This document shows positions 16,723 through 23,642 of a stretch of DNA of 64,000 bases, piece by piece. Both the position numbers and the translations under genes were made by a program. The notes beneath the pieces were generated by a model that did no database searches, was not told where the DNA came from, and saw nothing but the letters and a program-made list of their open reading frames with translations. How positions within the stretch are numbered: position 1 is the stretch's first letter; every line of letters starts with the position of its first letter. Source of the DNA: Bacteroidales bacterium (lineage in GTDB: Bacteria > Bacteroidota > Bacteroidia > Bacteroidales > UBA932); NCBI GenBank assembly GCA_022653675.1, contig JALCST010000001.1, positions 62,001-126,000 of the forward strand, in the 5' to 3' direction.

Positions 16723-18114
16723 TTAGAGTTTTGACTTTATCATTTCGATTACTTCTTTCCCCAATCTGTCTGCTTCAGCGGATGTCGGGGCTTCGCTGTA
16801 TACGCGAAGTATAGGTTCGGTGTTTGAGCTTCTTACGCAAACCCACTTTCTTTCGGCATCGAAATCTATTTTGACACCGTCCGTTTCGGTGTATCTTTCG
16901 TTTGGATAATTAGCTTTCACTGAAGAAAATATCGCAGGAATGTCGCATTTCCTACCGGCCGGGAGATCAATGCGGCTCTTGGAGATCGCATAATATGGGA
17001 ACGATTCGCGCAGTTCGGTCATTTTGATGTTCTTGTGGGCGAGGTAAGTGAGGAATAGGGCAATGCCTATAATCGCATCCCTCCCGTAATGGAAATCAGG
17101 AACTATGACACCCCCGTTGCCCTCGCCGCCGATCACGGCTTCCTTCTCTTTCATGAGTGTCGAAACGTTCACTTCCCCAACCGGGGACGCATAGCGTTTG
17201 CATCCGTATCTTTCGCAGATATCGTCCAGTGCGCGGGAAGATGAAAGATTGGAACAGGCAGGTCCCTTCCGTTTGGAGAGCACATAGTCCGCTACCGCCA
17301 CGAGTGTATATTCTTCTCCGAACGGAGTGCCGTCCTCGCATATGAATGCGAGCCTGTCCACATCCGGGTCGACGGAAATGCCCATGTCGGCTTTCTCTTC
17401 CACGGTCCTTGCGGAAAGTTCGGTCAGGTTTGCGGGCAGCGGTTCCGGATTGTGGGCGAAATTGCCGTCGGGTTCGCAGTTTATGACGACATAGTCTACG
17501 TCTAGGGCGTCGAGAAGTCGTGGAACTATCAATGCTCCGACCGAGTTAATGGTGTCGACGACGACCTTGAAGTGTGATCCGGATATGGCTTCCCTGTCCA
17601 CCAGCGGGTAGTTGACGGCGTCTTCTACGTGCCTGAGGGTAAAATCCCCGTCAGATATCTTTCCTAGGGACGATATTCCGGCATAATTGAAATCCTCCTT
17701 TTCCGCGATCTCCAGAAGTTCCCTGCCGTCGTCGGCGGTGAAAAATTCCCCCTTCGAATTCAATAGCTTCAGGGCGTTCCAGTCCTTGGGATTATGGGAT
17801 GCGGTTACGATGATCCCTCCGTCCGCATTGCAGTATCTCACCGCGAGTTCAGTCGTCGGGGTGGAAGCAAGCCCGATGTCGGTCACGTCTATGCCGCATG
17901 CGGCAAGGGTTTGACATACGAGTGCCGAGACTGTTTCTCCCGATATCCGTGCGTCCCTTCCGACGACAACGGACAATTTTCTGTTTTCGCCCTTTTTTCC
18001 CAACATGCGGGAGTATGCCGATACGAATTTGACTATGTCTATAGGAGTCAGTCCTTCACCGGGCTTTCCACCTATCGTGCCACGAATTCCGGAAATGGAT
18101 TTTATAAGTGCCAT
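16723..18114 (-). CDS. glmM: phosphoglucosamine mutase
   Basis: A 463-residue alpha-D-phosphohexomutase that converts glucosamine-6-phosphate to glucosamine-1-phosphate for UDP-GlcNAc, and thus peptidoglycan and LPS, synthesis. The N terminus SISGIRGTIGG is typical of the Bacteroidota form. The phosphoserine loop is VTASHNPKDWN, the metal-binding loop is DPDVDRLAF, the sugar-specificity loop is GEGNGGV, and the phosphate-binding loop is RSSNTEPILRVY. All four active-site segments are intact. Substrate choice between phosphoglucosamine and phosphomannose/glucose is inferred; the NamZ-like gene downstream supports a cell-wall role. Confidence 0.92.
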   Translation of the reverse strand: MALIKSISGIRGTIGGKPGEGLTPIDIVKFVSAYSRMLGKKGENRKLSVVVGRDARISGETVSALVCQTLAACGIDVTDIGLASTPTTELAVRYCNADGGIIVTASHNPKDWNALKLLNSKGEFFTADDGRELLEIAEKEDFNYAGISSLGKISDGDFTLRHVEDAVNYPLVDREAISGSHFKVVVDTINSVGALIVPRLLDALDVDYVVINCEPDGNFAHNPEPLPANLTELSARTVEEKADMGISVDPDVDRLAFICEDGTPFGEEYTLVAVADYVLSKRKGPACSNLSSSRALDDICERYGCKRYASPVGEVNVSTLMKEKEAVIGGEGNGGVIVPDFHYGRDAIIGIALFLTYLAHKNIKMTELRESFPYYAISKSRIDLPAGRKCDIPAIFSSVKANYPNERYTETDGVKIDFDAERKWVCVRSSNTEPILRVYSEAPTSAEADRLGKEVIEMIKSKL

Positions 18115-18136
18115 GTTTTTTTAGATTTATTCTTGG

Positions 18137-18144
18137 CAAATTTA
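18137..18144 (-). promoter_or_regulatory. -7 box TAAATTTG for glmM
   Basis: Exact TAnnTTTG on the minus strand, with TTTA 19 bases upstream as a -33 candidate. The box ends 22 bases before ATG 18114. Confidence 0.6.
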
Positions 18145-18174
18145 TTGCATTTTTGTGTGAAATTAAAATTCCAC

Positions 18175-18909
18175 ATGATTACTCGCATCAGCGCAGATTA
18201 TTTCACCGCATTGGCGAAGCAATATGATGATCCGCAATATTTCACTTGCGATCCTGTCGTTTTTCCGCGTCATTTCTTCGAACTCCATGGCTCGGGGAAA
18301 GCGGAATTGCAGGATATAGAGATCGCGGGTGTGATTTCGGCACATCTGGCTTGGGGCAGGCGTGCAATGATAGTAAGGGATTGTACCAGGGCATTCGATG
18401 AGATGGGGTGGTCCCCTTACGGCTATGTGATGTCAGGAAGGTACCGCAATGACGATGCCAGTTTGCACAGGACCGTAAAATGGAGCGAATTCGCTCGCAT
18501 ATGTTCCTCCCTTAAGGATTTCTATTCGGAAAACCCTTCGCTTGAAACGCTTGCCCCGGATGAAATGAGGGTGAGGATTTTTTCCGCGAAAAGCGATCCC
18601 AGGGCTGCTAACAAGAAAATCCACATGTTTCGTCGCTGGATGGTAAGAAGGGACGGCATAGTGGATCTCGGTGTCTGGCCCAATACCGACCCGAAGGATC
18701 TCATTATCCCGCTCGACGTTCACGTTCATGAGGAAGCGGTTAGTTGCGGGATCACGGAAAGAAAGAGTTCTGATTTTACAACTGCTTGCGAGATAACTGA
18801 TTATTTTAAACACATATTTCCTGATGATCCTTGTTTGGGGGATTTCTGCCTTTTCGGGTACGGGGTTACGCATCCGAAAACGGTTGAAAAGAGGGTGGTG
18901 AATTGTTGA
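18175..18909 (+). CDS. TIGR02757 (DUF2400) family protein
   Basis: A 244-residue soluble protein matching the TIGR02757/DUF2400 family, found mainly in Bacteroidota and some other bacteria, with no established function. Recognisable segments are FTCDPVVFPRHF near the start, DIEIAGVISAHLAWGRR, HKMFRRWMVRR-like FRRWMVRRDG, and LIIPLDVHVH. Some fold predictions relate the family to helix-hairpin-helix DNA glycosylases, but I see nothing here that proves it. ATG 18175 is used; the track start at 17794 lies inside the divergent glmM gene. It is transcribed divergently from glmM. Confidence 0.85.
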   Translation: MITRISADYFTALAKQYDDPQYFTCDPVVFPRHFFELHGSGKAELQDIEIAGVISAHLAWGRRAMIVRDCTRAFDEMGWSPYGYVMSGRYRNDDASLHRTVKWSEFARICSSLKDFYSENPSLETLAPDEMRVRIFSAKSDPRAANKKIHMFRRWMVRRDGIVDLGVWPNTDPKDLIIPLDVHVHEEAVSCGITERKSSDFTTACEITDYFKHIFPDDPCLGDFCLFGYGVTHPKTVEKRVVNC

Positions 18910-18950
18910 TAACTTTTTAAAGATAATATCATAACCGAGGCAATTTTTGT

Positions 18951-18958
18951 TAATTTTG
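18951..18958 (+). promoter_or_regulatory. -7 box TAATTTTG for the zeta-like gene
   Basis: Exact TAnnTTTG match 23 bases upstream of ATG 18982, placing the promoter after the TIGR02757 stop. This gives the zeta-like gene and the small gene behind it their own transcription unit. No convincing -33 element. Confidence 0.55.
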
Positions 18959-18981
18959 CCTGGAGTTTGGGGAGAAGTTTT

Positions 18982-19572
18982 ATGCCTAAGCTTTTTATCA
19001 TTTCGGGGTGCAACGGAGCGGGGAAGACTACCGCATCTTATACCATACTTCCTGAAATGTTGAATTGTGCCGAATTCGTAAATGCGGATGAGATTGCAAA
19101 GGAGCTGGATCCGTTCGCTCCGGAACATGTTGCATTGCGGGCAAGCAAACTGATGTTGGAGAGGATGCGTGAACTTATCGGCAAAAAGACCGATTTTGCC
19201 ATTGAAACCACGCTGGCTCCCAAATCATTGCGAAACATCATCCTCGATGCTCAGGAACAGGGCTATTCAGTGACGCTTGTTTACTTTTGGCTAAATGTTC
19301 CGCAGTTGGCCATTGAAAGAGTGAAGCTCAGGGTGGCGTCAGGAGGTCACAACGTCGATGAGGCGGTGATTATCAGACGCTACTATGTGGGTTTGAAGAA
19401 TCTGCTTAAAATGTATATCCCGATAGTGGATTATTGGATTACGATAGATAACTCGTCTGCGAAGTTCGAGATCATTGCTGAAGGAGGCAAACAGGTAGTA
19501 ACTAAAATACACAATAAAACCTTATATAACCTTTTAATTAATTATGAGCGAATTGGAGACTCGGAGCCTTAG
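18982..19572 (+). CDS. zeta-toxin-like P-loop kinase
   Basis: A 196-residue P-loop protein of the zeta toxin family. Walker A is GCNGAGKTT (residues 9-17), followed by FVNADEIAKELDP and AIETTLAP, segments typical of zeta-like kinases. Classical zeta toxins phosphorylate UDP-N-acetylglucosamine and block wall synthesis; the Bacteroidota group has not, to my knowledge, been shown to do this. ATG 18982 is chosen over the track's TTG 18967 because GGGGAG sits 7 bases upstream. No epsilon-type antitoxin precedes it; instead a 51-residue gene overlaps its 3' end. Toxin function is therefore inferred, not shown. Confidence 0.85.
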   Translation: MPKLFIISGCNGAGKTTASYTILPEMLNCAEFVNADEIAKELDPFAPEHVALRASKLMLERMRELIGKKTDFAIETTLAPKSLRNIILDAQEQGYSVTLVYFWLNVPQLAIERVKLRVASGGHNVDEAVIIRRYYVGLKNLLKMYIPIVDYWITIDNSSAKFEIIAEGGKQVVTKIHNKTLYNLLINYERIGDSEP

Positions 19573-19699
19573 GGACAAAATCGTCTGCGGGCTCAATCTC
19601 ACTTTCAGCAAGCTTGTCCAGGAAAAAAAGGACACCAATTCGGAGCTTGCCTTTTCCCAGGAAGGAGAGATTATCAAAGTTAAAGCCGTTGATATTTAA
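19544..19699 (+). CDS. small protein overlapping the zeta-like gene (putative partner)
   Basis: A 51-residue ORF too short for the ORF track: ATG 19544, TAA 19697-19699. It overlaps the last 29 bases of the zeta-like gene in another frame, so the two are translationally coupled. It starts MSELETRSLRDKI, has an amphipathic middle (GLNLTFSKLV) and ends GEIIKVKAVDI, a short strand-like tail. The codon pattern looks coding and a hairpin terminator follows at 19743. I recall similar small proteins with a GE(I/V)(I/V)KVKA tail beside this kinase family in Bacteroidales, but could not check. It is a candidate antitoxin or regulator; function unknown. Confidence 0.65.
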   Translation: MSELETRSLRDKIVCGLNLTFSKLVQEKKDTNSELAFSQEGEIIKVKAVDI

Positions 19700-19742
19700 T
19701 TATTGAACTCTGCTTGGTTAAATGATTAAAATTCAACACAAT

Positions 19743-19775
19743 AGAGGCTGCCGTGAAAACGACGGCCTCTTTGTT
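19743..19775 (+). terminator. hairpin terminator after the zeta-like/small gene pair
   Basis: AGAGGCTGCCGT - GAAA - ACGACGGCCTCT, a 12-bp stem with one G-T pair and one mismatch, followed by TTTGTTTT. It lies 43 bases after the small gene stop and would fall within tldD if that gene began at ATG 19722, which argues for a later tldD start. Confidence 0.65.
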
Positions 19776-19781
19776 TTCGGT

Positions 19782-21167
19782 GTGGACGGGGAGATCCGGA
19801 AGAAACTTTTGGAAAACGCATTGTCGAAGGGAGGAGACTATGCCGACTTGTATTTCGAACATACGGTCGACGATGGGCTCGTCCTTTTGGATAACGAAGT
19901 GAACTCTACTGCCCACAATGTCGATTTCGGTTTGGGAATAAGGGTATTGAAAGGGGAAAGGACAGGTTATGCATATACCGAAACCCTAACTCCCGAGTCC
20001 ATGACCGATGCCGCTCTAATGGCGGCTGCAATAGCTGATTCTCCTGCATGTGCATCCGTTTCCTTCGGAATGGATCCGATGAAGGGTGAAAATTATTATC
20101 CAGTGTCCGATCCATGGGAAAATCACGGGATATCCGACAAGATACCTTACCTTAAAAAACTTAATGACCTGATTTTCTCGAAAGACAGTAGGGTATTGAA
20201 AGTAATAGCCCAATTGAAGAGTGAAAGCAGCCACGTTTTTTTTGTTAATTCTTTAGGCGAGAGTTTTTACGACGAAAGGCCACTGGCTACGCTTGCCGTA
20301 AAGGTTGTAATGAAGGACGGAGCGGATACCGAGAGTTCCTTTTCGTCCAGGAGCTTCAGAAAGGGGTTTGAAATGATGACCGATTCGCTTATCGGGGAGA
20401 TAGCAGACCAAGTGGTTTCCTCGTGCAGTGCGCTTTTTGGCGCCGGCCAGCCGGAGGGAGGGGAGATGCCAGTCGTAATGGGTGCCGGCAGTTCCGGTAT
20501 CCTGCTTCACGAGGCCATAGGTCACGCTTTCGAGGCCGATTTTATCCGGAAGGGAACTTCCATATTCGCCGGAAGGCTGGGGGAAAGAGTTTGCGACAGC
20601 CACATAAACATCGTGGATGATGCGACGGTTCCCGGCAACCGCGGTTCGATGGATTTCGACGACGAAGGGGTTCCGGGGCAGAAGACATATCTGGTACGCA
20701 ATGGCATACTCAATTCGTATATGCACGACAGGATAAGTGCCAAGTTCTTCAATGTCCCTTCGACCGGAAATGGCAGGCGCCAGAATTTTCGCTACAATCC
20801 TATCCCGAGAATGCGCTGCACATATATGGAAAATGGCGATTGTACCCTCGAAGATATAATAAAAAGCGTCCCAAGGGGAATATACGTGGACAATTTTACA
20901 AACGGGCAGGTAAAGATAGGCGAGGGTGATTTCACGTTCTTCGTAAGCAATGGCAGGATGATAGAAGGTGGCCGTCTTGCGAAACATGTAAAGAATATAA
21001 ACATAATAGGAAACGGTCCTAAAGCCCTTGCCGACATTACAATGACGGCTTCGGATGCCAGCATAAGCGATTTCGCGTGGACATGCGGAAAGGACCAGTA
21101 TGTACCAGTATCATGCGGAATGCCGTCCGTACTGGTCAGAAAATTGACAGTTGGGGGAGTCAGATGA
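19782..21167 (+). CDS. tldD: TldD-type metallopeptidase
   Basis: A TldD/PmbA-family protease subunit; in E. coli TldD and TldE (PmbA) form a heterodimer that cleaves unfolded peptides and matures microcins. TldD carries the zinc site, seen here as HEAIGHAFEAD (HExxxH), with the third ligand region further on, and GAGSSGILLHEA just before. The next gene encodes the partner. The track's ATG 19722 would put a terminator hairpin inside the coding region, so I prefer GTG 19782, which begins at the usual place for the family (DGEIRKKLLENAL); either start gives the same core. Length from GTG is 461 residues. Confidence 0.88.
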   Translation: MDGEIRKKLLENALSKGGDYADLYFEHTVDDGLVLLDNEVNSTAHNVDFGLGIRVLKGERTGYAYTETLTPESMTDAALMAAAIADSPACASVSFGMDPMKGENYYPVSDPWENHGISDKIPYLKKLNDLIFSKDSRVLKVIAQLKSESSHVFFVNSLGESFYDERPLATLAVKVVMKDGADTESSFSSRSFRKGFEMMTDSLIGEIADQVVSSCSALFGAGQPEGGEMPVVMGAGSSGILLHEAIGHAFEADFIRKGTSIFAGRLGERVCDSHINIVDDATVPGNRGSMDFDDEGVPGQKTYLVRNGILNSYMHDRISAKFFNVPSTGNGRRQNFRYNPIPRMRCTYMENGDCTLEDIIKSVPRGIYVDNFTNGQVKIGEGDFTFFVSNGRMIEGGRLAKHVKNINIIGNGPKALADITMTASDASISDFAWTCGKDQYVPVSCGMPSVLVRKLTVGGVR

Positions 21168-22492
21168 AAACAGATGGAAATATTACACTGCGGGCGCTTC
21201 AGATGGCGCTCGATAACGGTGCCGATCAGGCTTCGGTCACATACGAATGTGCGGATCAATCATCTTTTAAGGCTCGCGGAAAGGATATGGACAGCATTTT
21301 CCGTTCGCAGGGATCTTCGCTTTCGCTTCAATTGTATGTGAACGGAAGGTACGGCTGTTTTTCTACTAATATGTTGTCGGATGGCGATCTAATGGCTTTC
21401 ATAAGGACTTCCGTTGGGAATGTTGAGATGCTTGCGAGAGATTCTTGCCGCAGGCTTCCGGATCCGTCGTTTTGTTTCAGGGGAGAACTGCCCGACTTGA
21501 AGCAATATGATCCCGAAATTGAATCTGTCGATTCCGGTTTCAGGAGAAAGGTGGTTTTGGATTGCGCTTCTGAGGCCGGTTCCGACGACAGGGTCGTTTC
21601 GATGGAGACTGAATACGACGACCTCGACGATTTCTTTGCTCTGGCAGATTCGAACGGCTTTTTCAAGACTTTGCGACAGACCCAGTTCTCATTGAGTGCC
21701 GACTGTTCGATAAAGGGTGAGGGAAAGTCCAAATACGAAGGTTTCTGGTATGACGGTTCGATGTTCCTGAAGGATTTCAATGTCACCGGAGTGGGTAGGA
21801 TGGCGCTGAAGCGTGCCGCAGACAGAATGGGGGCATCTAAACTCCCGTCGGGCAAATATACTGCCGTACTTGAAAATACTGTTTCATCCAGAGTCCTGTC
21901 GCCGGTTGTCGATGCTTTACAGGGAGGAGCATTGTACCAGCAGGATTCCTTTCTGAACGGCAAGCTGGGAGAGAGGGTTTTCCCTGGATATTTCACGCTA
22001 GTCGACGATCCCCTGCGTCCCGGCTTCTTCGGCTCGCGCCCGTTCGATTCCGAAGGTGTTGCCACCAGGCGGAGGAAAATCATAGATTGCGGTGTAGTCG
22101 CTTCTTATTATCTTGATACGTATTATGCCGCAAGGCTTGGAATGGAGCAGACCGTCGAAAGTCCATCTGTGCTTTACATCGAAAGGTCCGGTCTTCCGGA
22201 AGGTTTGGCCGGCGATTTAGGCTCCATGATGCAGGAGGCTCGAAACGGGATTTTGGTGACGGGGTTTAACGGTGGCAATTGCGATGGGGCGACCGGGGAT
22301 TTTTCATATGGCATAGAGGGTTTTTACTTCGAACATGGAAAGATACTGTATCCGATATCTGGAATGAACATGACCGGAAACATGCTATCGCTTTGGAACG
22401 GGTTCGCTGCGGCAGGCGGAGATCCCCGCAAATGCGCAAAATGGCAAATACCTTGCCTCATGTTCAGGGAAGTGGATTTCAACGGGAACTGA
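21164..22492 (+). CDS. pmbA: TldE/PmbA-like protein, partner of TldD
   Basis: A 442-residue TldD/PmbA-family protein. It has the family C-terminal domain (LYIERSGLPEG, then ISGMNMTGN) but no HExxxH zinc motif, which marks it as the non-catalytic TldE/PmbA half of the heterodimer. ATG 21164 overlaps the tldD stop (ATGA), giving translational coupling and equal dosage of the two subunits; the track's start at 21077 lies inside tldD. Proposed role: cytoplasmic degradation of unstructured peptides. Confidence 0.88.
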   Translation: MKTDGNITLRALQMALDNGADQASVTYECADQSSFKARGKDMDSIFRSQGSSLSLQLYVNGRYGCFSTNMLSDGDLMAFIRTSVGNVEMLARDSCRRLPDPSFCFRGELPDLKQYDPEIESVDSGFRRKVVLDCASEAGSDDRVVSMETEYDDLDDFFALADSNGFFKTLRQTQFSLSADCSIKGEGKSKYEGFWYDGSMFLKDFNVTGVGRMALKRAADRMGASKLPSGKYTAVLENTVSSRVLSPVVDALQGGALYQQDSFLNGKLGERVFPGYFTLVDDPLRPGFFGSRPFDSEGVATRRRKIIDCGVVASYYLDTYYAARLGMEQTVESPSVLYIERSGLPEGLAGDLGSMMQEARNGILVTGFNGGNCDGATGDFSYGIEGFYFEHGKILYPISGMNMTGNMLSLWNGFAAAGGDPRKCAKWQIPCLMFREVDFNGN

Positions 22493-22499
22493 TATTTCT

Positions 22500-22507
22500 T
22501 ATCTTTG
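22500..22507 (+). promoter_or_regulatory. -7 box TATCTTTG for slyD
   Basis: Exact TAnnTTTG match with TTTC 19-20 bases upstream as the -33 element. It starts 8 bases after the pmbA stop and leaves a leader of about 33 bases before ATG 22544. Confidence 0.65.
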
Positions 22508-22543
22508 CGAAACGGAAACTATTAACAAATCCAATTTAACTTT

Positions 22544-23071
22544 ATGAAAATCAGTGATGAAAAGGTCGTAAGCCTTATTTACAAGCTTTTGGTCGACGGC
22601 GAGGTAGCAGACCAGACGGACAGGGACAATCCTCTGGAATTCATATTCGGGCTCGGTTACCTGATACCCAAATTCGAAGAAAATATTTCGGGTCTGGAAC
22701 CGGGTGACAAATTTGAATTTACCTTAGCCCCTAAGGACGGTTATGGCGAATATGTCGAGGATGCCGTGATAGACCTGCCTAAAAAGGTATTCGAAGTCGA
22801 TGGAAAAGTACAGGAAAACCTTCTTGTTCCAGGCAGGATCATAAGAATGATGAACCAGGAGGGCGGGGTTGTTCCTGGAAAAGTAGTCAGCATTGACGAA
22901 GAGAGCGTTAAGATGGATTTCAATGCTCCCATGGCAGGCAAAACCCTTAATTTTTCCGGTGAAATCGTTTCCGTCCGCGATGCGACAGACGCAGAACTGA
23001 CTAACGGCCTTCACGGCGAAAGGACCTGCTCGCAAGGGGAATGCGGACATTGCTCATGCGATTGCCATTAA
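22544..23071 (+). CDS. slyD: SlyD-type FKBP peptidyl-prolyl isomerase
   Basis: A 175-residue FKBP with an inserted IF chaperone domain, as in SlyD. The FKBP part shows PLEFIFGLGYLIPKFEENISG and GDKFEFTLAPKDGYGEY; the flap domain lies between about residues 75 and 130. The C terminus is a short cysteine/histidine tail (CSQGECGHCSCDCH), which in E. coli SlyD binds nickel and other metals and supports hydrogenase maturation. Here it probably combines proline isomerisation, holdase activity and metal storage; no nickel enzyme genes are nearby. It ends just before a strong shared terminator. Confidence 0.92.
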   Translation: MKISDEKVVSLIYKLLVDGEVADQTDRDNPLEFIFGLGYLIPKFEENISGLEPGDKFEFTLAPKDGYGEYVEDAVIDLPKKVFEVDGKVQENLLVPGRIIRMMNQEGGVVPGKVVSIDEESVKMDFNAPMAGKTLNFSGEIVSVRDATDAELTNGLHGERTCSQGECGHCSCDCH

Positions 23072-23095
23072 TTCCTTTTTGAAACGTATCTGAAT

Positions 23096-23125
23096 AAAAA
23101 AAGTGGCTGTACAGCCACTTTTTTT
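23096..23125. terminator. perfect bidirectional terminator between slyD and the V-ATPase operon
   Basis: AAAAAAAGTGGCTGT directly followed by its exact reverse complement ACAGCCACTTTTTTT: a 30-base perfect inverted repeat with A and T runs at the two ends, so it can stop transcription from both the slyD side and the atpK side. Confidence 0.92.
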
Positions 23126-23145
23126 ATTGTTGCTCCATCCTGCCG

Positions 23146-23607
23146 TTATGGTAATGCGAGGAATGTGGCTGCGAATGCCAAGATGGCATATAGTTCCGGG
23201 AATACGGCGAGGATCATTGTTTTTCCGAATACATCCTGTCCGTTGCTTATTTCCGTAATTCCGTTTGAGCAAAGACTTGCCTGACGGAGAGCAGAGAAAT
23301 ATGCAGTGAATCCGAGTGCGGTTCCTGCGGCGAAAAGCGCCAGTCCCTGTGAAAGGGTGATAATGCCGTTGAGACGCTTTAAGGCGCTCAGCATAAGGAA
23401 GAAGCCGGCAAAACTGTAAAGGCCCTGGGTGGAAGGAAGAGCGCACAGTATCATCGATTGCCCGAACATTTCGGGATTCTTTTTAAGAGCGCCGATGGTT
23501 GTGTTGCCGGTCATTGTGACGCCCACGGCACTGCCGATGCACCCCAATGCCAGCATCAGGGTCATTCCTACATAGGAGAAGATTAAAGGTAATAACGGTT
23601 GTTCCAT
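23146..23607 (-). CDS. atpK: V-type ATP synthase subunit K (membrane rotor ring)
   Basis: A 153-residue, four-helix proteolipid made of two fused hairpins. It forms the rotor ring that carries ions through the membrane. The ion-binding carboxylate is E138 in FPELYA (second hairpin); the first hairpin has STQGLY instead. L57, T60, Q61, Q109 and E138 correspond to L61, T64, Q65, Q110 and E139, the Na+ ligands of Enterococcus hirae NtpK, so Na+ coupling is likely (inference by alignment by eye). It is the last gene of the operon, 35 bases after subunit I. Confidence 0.95.
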   Translation of the reverse strand: MEQPLLPLIFSYVGMTLMLALGCIGSAVGVTMTGNTTIGALKKNPEMFGQSMILCALPSTQGLYSFAGFFLMLSALKRLNGIITLSQGLALFAAGTALGFTAYFSALRQASLCSNGITEISNGQDVFGKTMILAVFPELYAILAFAATFLALP

Positions 23608-23642
23608 AATTGAATGATTGATTATTTTAATTATTTTATTGT

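Noticed and set aside
18433-19128. 231-residue minus-strand ORF spanning TIGR02757 and the zeta-like gene
   Set aside because: It crosses two well-supported plus-strand genes and a promoter, and has no recognisable domain.
20253-20987. 244-residue minus-strand ORF inside tldD
   Set aside because: Antisense shadow of tldD; the HExxxH protein on the plus strand is the real gene.
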